From Microcaldota archaeon (GTDB lineage: Archaea; Micrarchaeota; Micrarchaeia; Micrarchaeales; CABMGC01): 8,236 nt of DNA. Position 1 is the first letter of the stretch. Each line of letters starts with the position of its first letter. This document shows positions 6,121 to 8,236 of this stretch, piece after piece. The DNA lies in contig JAKBQS010000039.1 of NCBI GenBank assembly GCA_021835105.1, positions 1-8,236 of the forward strand, in the 5' to 3' direction. The notes under the pieces are model-generated. The model was not told where the DNA came from and ran no database searches. It saw only the letters and a program-made list of their open reading frames with translations. A program made the translations under genes and the position numbers.

Positions 6121-7228
6121 CAAGCCTCTTGAATTCCTTTCTGTAGAAAGGAAGCACGCTCGAGACTGAAAAGGCTTCAATGCTGGCAGGTCTCAGCCCG
6201 GCCTTTCCCTTCCCTTTAATTACCTCAAGGATGCGCTCATGCAAATTCTCTGTCTTATCAACGATGCACAGCCTGCGCACTTCTGGCGGTATTGGCGAAT
6301 AATCCGGTATTATAACAGGTGTGCCAAGAGCCACGCTTTCTATCGAGACTATGCTCAGGCCCTCCCTCTCGGATGTATTCATGAATACCGAGGCTTCGGA
6401 CATCTTCCTATAGAGCAGAGCCTTATCATCGAAAGGCTTAATTACCTTAATCGCCTTTTCCAGCTTCATCTCCTTAATAATGCCCAATATCTCATCCCTC
6501 TCAGGACCTGTGCCTACTATCTCTCCCCTAATGCTGCTGTCTTTCTCGTAGGCCTTTGCAAATACTCTAACCCATATATCAAGCCTCTTCTCCTTCACCA
6601 GCCTTCCAGCGAACATTACGAGCCTTTCCTTTCCAGAATGCCTGACAGAGTTTATCTCATTCATGTCTACAATCGGTATGAATGTCCTTATCCTTGAACT
6701 ATCTATGCCTATCTTCCTCATCTCTTTCTTTGTGGTAGAGGATATTGCAATGTAAAGATCCGCACCTTTAATTAGGAACCTAGAATATACGTATGCGAGA
6801 AACCCGGAATTTGAATGAAGATACTTCATCCAGTATCCGGATTCCCACACCTCCGCAACCTCTATCACAAGCTTGCAGTTGTATAACCTGCAATAAAGCT
6901 TTACAAGCGGCAAATGCAGTATAGGGAAATGGTTGGCTATTATTACGTCGAATCTCATAGTGAATAACCTAACCATTGACAATGAGAACAGGAGAGCCTC
7001 CCTTATCGATCGCCTTCCGTGCCTGTATATCTTGCTGTCGTTTACCTTATGGAAAGCATGGTACCGTATCCCATTCTTTTCAAATTCCTTCTCCATGCCT
7101 GGCCATTGCATTGTAAAAAAGTGCACTTCGTTCTCCTTCGCGAGTTCCTTCGCTTCATTGTAGTTGCCCATCTCTATCCCGCCAACATGCCACGGATAGG
7201 GAACATCGTAAACGAAAGCTATCTTCAT
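6104..7228 (-). CDS. Glycosyltransferase family 4 (GT-B fold)
   Basis: 374 residues, normal for GT4. The N-terminal Rossmann half opens with MKIAFVYDVPYPWHVGGIE, whose GGI loop is typical for acceptor/donor placement. The C-terminal half has FAGRLVKEKRLDI (206-218), EIVGTGPERDEIL (236-248) and the E-x7-E donor-site motif as Glu289 to Glu297 in EREGLSIVSIE. These enzymes transfer a sugar from a nucleotide-sugar with retention of configuration, acting at the inner membrane face or in the cytosol. No transmembrane helix is apparent. The start is the ATG at 7228, 4 nt after the UbiA stop, with GTGAT just upstream; a TTG at 7258 would extend it into UbiA and looks unlikely. The tight coupling suggests its acceptor is a product of the UbiD-UbiA pathway or a related lipid; sugar and acceptor specificity cannot be read. 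Confidence 0.9.
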   Translation of the reverse strand: MKIAFVYDVPYPWHVGGIEMGNYNEAKELAKENEVHFFTMQWPGMEKEFEKNGIRYHAFHKVNDSKIYRHGRRSIREALLFSLSMVRLFTMRFDVIIANHFPILHLPLVKLYCRLYNCKLVIEVAEVWESGYWMKYLHSNSGFLAYVYSRFLIKGADLYIAISSTTKKEMRKIGIDSSRIRTFIPIVDMNEINSVRHSGKERLVMFAGRLVKEKRLDIWVRVFAKAYEKDSSIRGEIVGTGPERDEILGIIKEMKLEKAIKVIKPFDDKALLYRKMSEASVFMNTSEREGLSIVSIESVALGTPVIIPDYSPIPPEVRRLCIVDKTENLHERILEVIKGKGKAGLRPASIEAFSVSSVLPFYRKEFKRLGLEGR

Positions 7229-7232
7229 TTTA

Positions 7233-8084
7233 TCACATGGCAAGCTTGGATACAGCAACGGAGAAAAGAAGGACGATAACAGTCAGCGCATTGTAAAGTG
7301 CAAATTTTCTCCAGACCTTCTTGTCGTTCTTAACATCAACCTTAAGATGCTCCAGCATAAGGGCAGCCGCAGCCAGAAACGAGCCTCCAAGGATTATCAA
7401 GGAGCCGCTCAGGTATCCGAAAAGGATTATGAGAAGGCCCCCTATAGAATGAAAAAGAAGTGAGTAGCTGAGCGTCTTCTCTGCGCCATACCTGGATGGG
7501 TATGTCCTGAGGTTATTCTTCCTGTCAAAATCCACGTGTATTATCGTAAAGAGCATGTCGCCGCCTCCTCCGACAAAGACTATTGCCGCCCACAAGACAT
7601 AGAGCGCTGCGAACGGGGGGAATGCACCAGCTGCCCCGATATAACCGGCTATTACAGATCCGCCCTCTATAAAACCTACTACAAAGTGCCTGTTCTTAGT
7701 ATGCCTTTTAGATATTGGGTCAATCACGAAGAGCGCAAGAACCAAGGGCGAAAGAGCCAAGGCAAGAGGATTCAGAATATAAGCGCAGAAAATGAATAGC
7801 GCAGAGAACGCAAAAGCCACAAGAAGAAGATATCCCTTAGGTATCTTCAGGCTTGCCATGCCCCTCTTTTTTCTGTTCTTGACATCCAGGTCCCTTCCTA
7901 TGTACCTGTTGATCAGCAAACCTGCCGGCCTCGCCGTGAGGAATGCGGCTGTAATGAAGAAAACCTTGTAAAGGTCAAGCCCGTATGCGAAAAGCATTCC
8001 TATGTAAACAAGCGACAAGTTGAAGATTGTGAACTCAAGCACAAAGAGCTCTTCAACACTCCTTAGCGCATCGCGGAATTCCAT
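7233..8084 (-). CDS. UbiA-family membrane prenyltransferase with altered Asp motifs
   Basis: 283 residues with about eight or nine hydrophobic helices, matching the UbiA fold and length. Family members join a polyprenyl diphosphate to an aromatic or glycerol-phosphate acceptor in the membrane, using Mg2+ held by two Asp motifs. The first motif is visible as NRYIGRDLD (59-67), the second as HVDFD (183-187), followed by DRKNNLRTYPSRYG, which resembles the DREHGLHSIPARFG-like stretch of MqnP/UbiA-type enzymes. Compared with the family pattern (N-D/R-x-x-D-x-x-x-D and D-x-x-x-D), the first Asp of each motif is replaced, by Gly63 and His183, while Asp67 and Asp187 remain. Asp65 and Asp185 may compensate. 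The ATG at 8084 lies inside the end of the UbiD-like gene (22-nt overlap), with GGGTTGA just upstream. Aromatic prenylation is favoured; archaeal ether-lipid synthesis (DGGGP synthase-like) is an alternative. Confidence 0.85.
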   Translation of the reverse strand: MEFRDALRSVEELFVLEFTIFNLSLVYIGMLFAYGLDLYKVFFITAAFLTARPAGLLINRYIGRDLDVKNRKKRGMASLKIPKGYLLLVAFAFSALFIFCAYILNPLALALSPLVLALFVIDPISKRHTKNRHFVVGFIEGGSVIAGYIGAAGAFPPFAALYVLWAAIVFVGGGGDMLFTIIHVDFDRKNNLRTYPSRYGAEKTLSYSLLFHSIGGLLIILFGYLSGSLIILGGSFLAAAALMLEHLKVDVKNDKKVWRKFALYNALTVIVLLFSVAVSKLAM

Positions 8085-8236
8085 TTTTTGTCAACCCTTT
8101 TCTTTATCTCGTCACTCATTGATATTACGTCAGGCCAGTCCCTGTAGTATCCTTCCTCCTTTCCCTTCCTTGTAGCATCAATGAGTACCTTGGAGCCGAA
8201 ATTCACAGTTCCTGATGAGTGATCCAGGGAATCAAG
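8063..8236 (-). CDS. UbiD-family (prFMN) decarboxylase, C-terminal fragment (5' end outside the window)
   Basis: The minus strand is open from the window edge to a TAA at 8063-8065, giving 57 residues that start LDSLDHSSGTVNFGSKVLID and continue ATRKGKEEGYYRDWPDVISM, then a charged helix DEIKKRVDKKW. This matches the C-terminus of UbiD-family decarboxylases, where LDH, GSKxxIDAT(R/K)K and an EGxxRxWP segment recur. UbiD enzymes use prenylated FMN, supplied by UbiX, to decarboxylate aromatic or unsaturated acids. The catalytic Glu/Arg/Asp region lies outside the window. The gene overlaps the UbiA start by 22 nt, the classic UbiD-UbiA pairing, which points to one pathway. Candidate roles are a menaquinone-type (MqnL-like) step or, in archaea, the anhydromevalonate-phosphate decarboxylase of the modified mevalonate pathway. 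The fragment cannot choose between them. Confidence 0.75.
   Translation of the reverse strand, partial: LDSLDHSSGTVNFGSKVLIDATRKGKEEGYYRDWPDVISMSDEIKKRVDKKWNSAMR

Overview
The window looks archaeal. Ribosome-binding sites match the archaeal anti-Shine-Dalgarno type (AGGAGGT, GGTGG, AGGTG). The upstream regions carry TATA-like boxes rather than -35/-10 pairs. Arg is mostly AGG/AGA and Ile often ATA. A heavily N-X-S/T-rich surface protein with a C-terminal membrane anchor sits beside an ABC exporter. By eye the G+C content is in the mid-40s percent. Gene content (DUF763, PadR regulator, DrrAB-type exporter, UbiA/UbiD) would fit an ARMAN/Micrarchaeota-type or Thermoplasmata-type genome, but the sequence alone does not settle the lineage.

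Layout, left to right. (1) 3-572, plus: the C-terminal half of a DUF763 protein, cut by the window edge. (2) 665-4486, minus, read right to left: a PadR-family regulator, a DrrA-type ABC ATPase, an ABC-2 permease and a secreted, C-terminally anchored protein of Ig-like (NEW3/CARDB, COG1361-like) modules. The last three genes are tightly packed, so this looks like one regulated export and cell-surface operon. (3) 4487-4652: a divergent promoter region with a short dyad near padR and a 9-bp imperfect dyad between the TATA-like box and the start of the next gene. (4) 4653-6098, plus: an IMP dehydrogenase/GMP reductase family enzyme with two CBS domains. (5) 6104-8236, minus: a second compact operon, read as UbiD-family decarboxylase (C-terminus only, cut by the window edge), UbiA-family prenyltransferase and family-4 glycosyltransferase. 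The first two overlap and the third starts 4 nt after the second stops.

How the genes may work together: the left operon probably exports a hydrophobic compound or cell-envelope component under PadR control, with the Ig-like protein as an extracytoplasmic partner or as cargo. The right operon suggests a prenylated-aromatic or lipid pathway ending in glycosylation. The most interesting points are the UbiA homologue, in which the first aspartate of each metal-binding motif appears replaced (Gly63, His183); the IMPDH-like enzyme, whose flap lacks the Arg-Tyr pair expected of IMP dehydrogenases; and the exporter coupled to a surface Ig-like protein. No rRNA, tRNA, CRISPR array, insertion sequence or integrase was seen.
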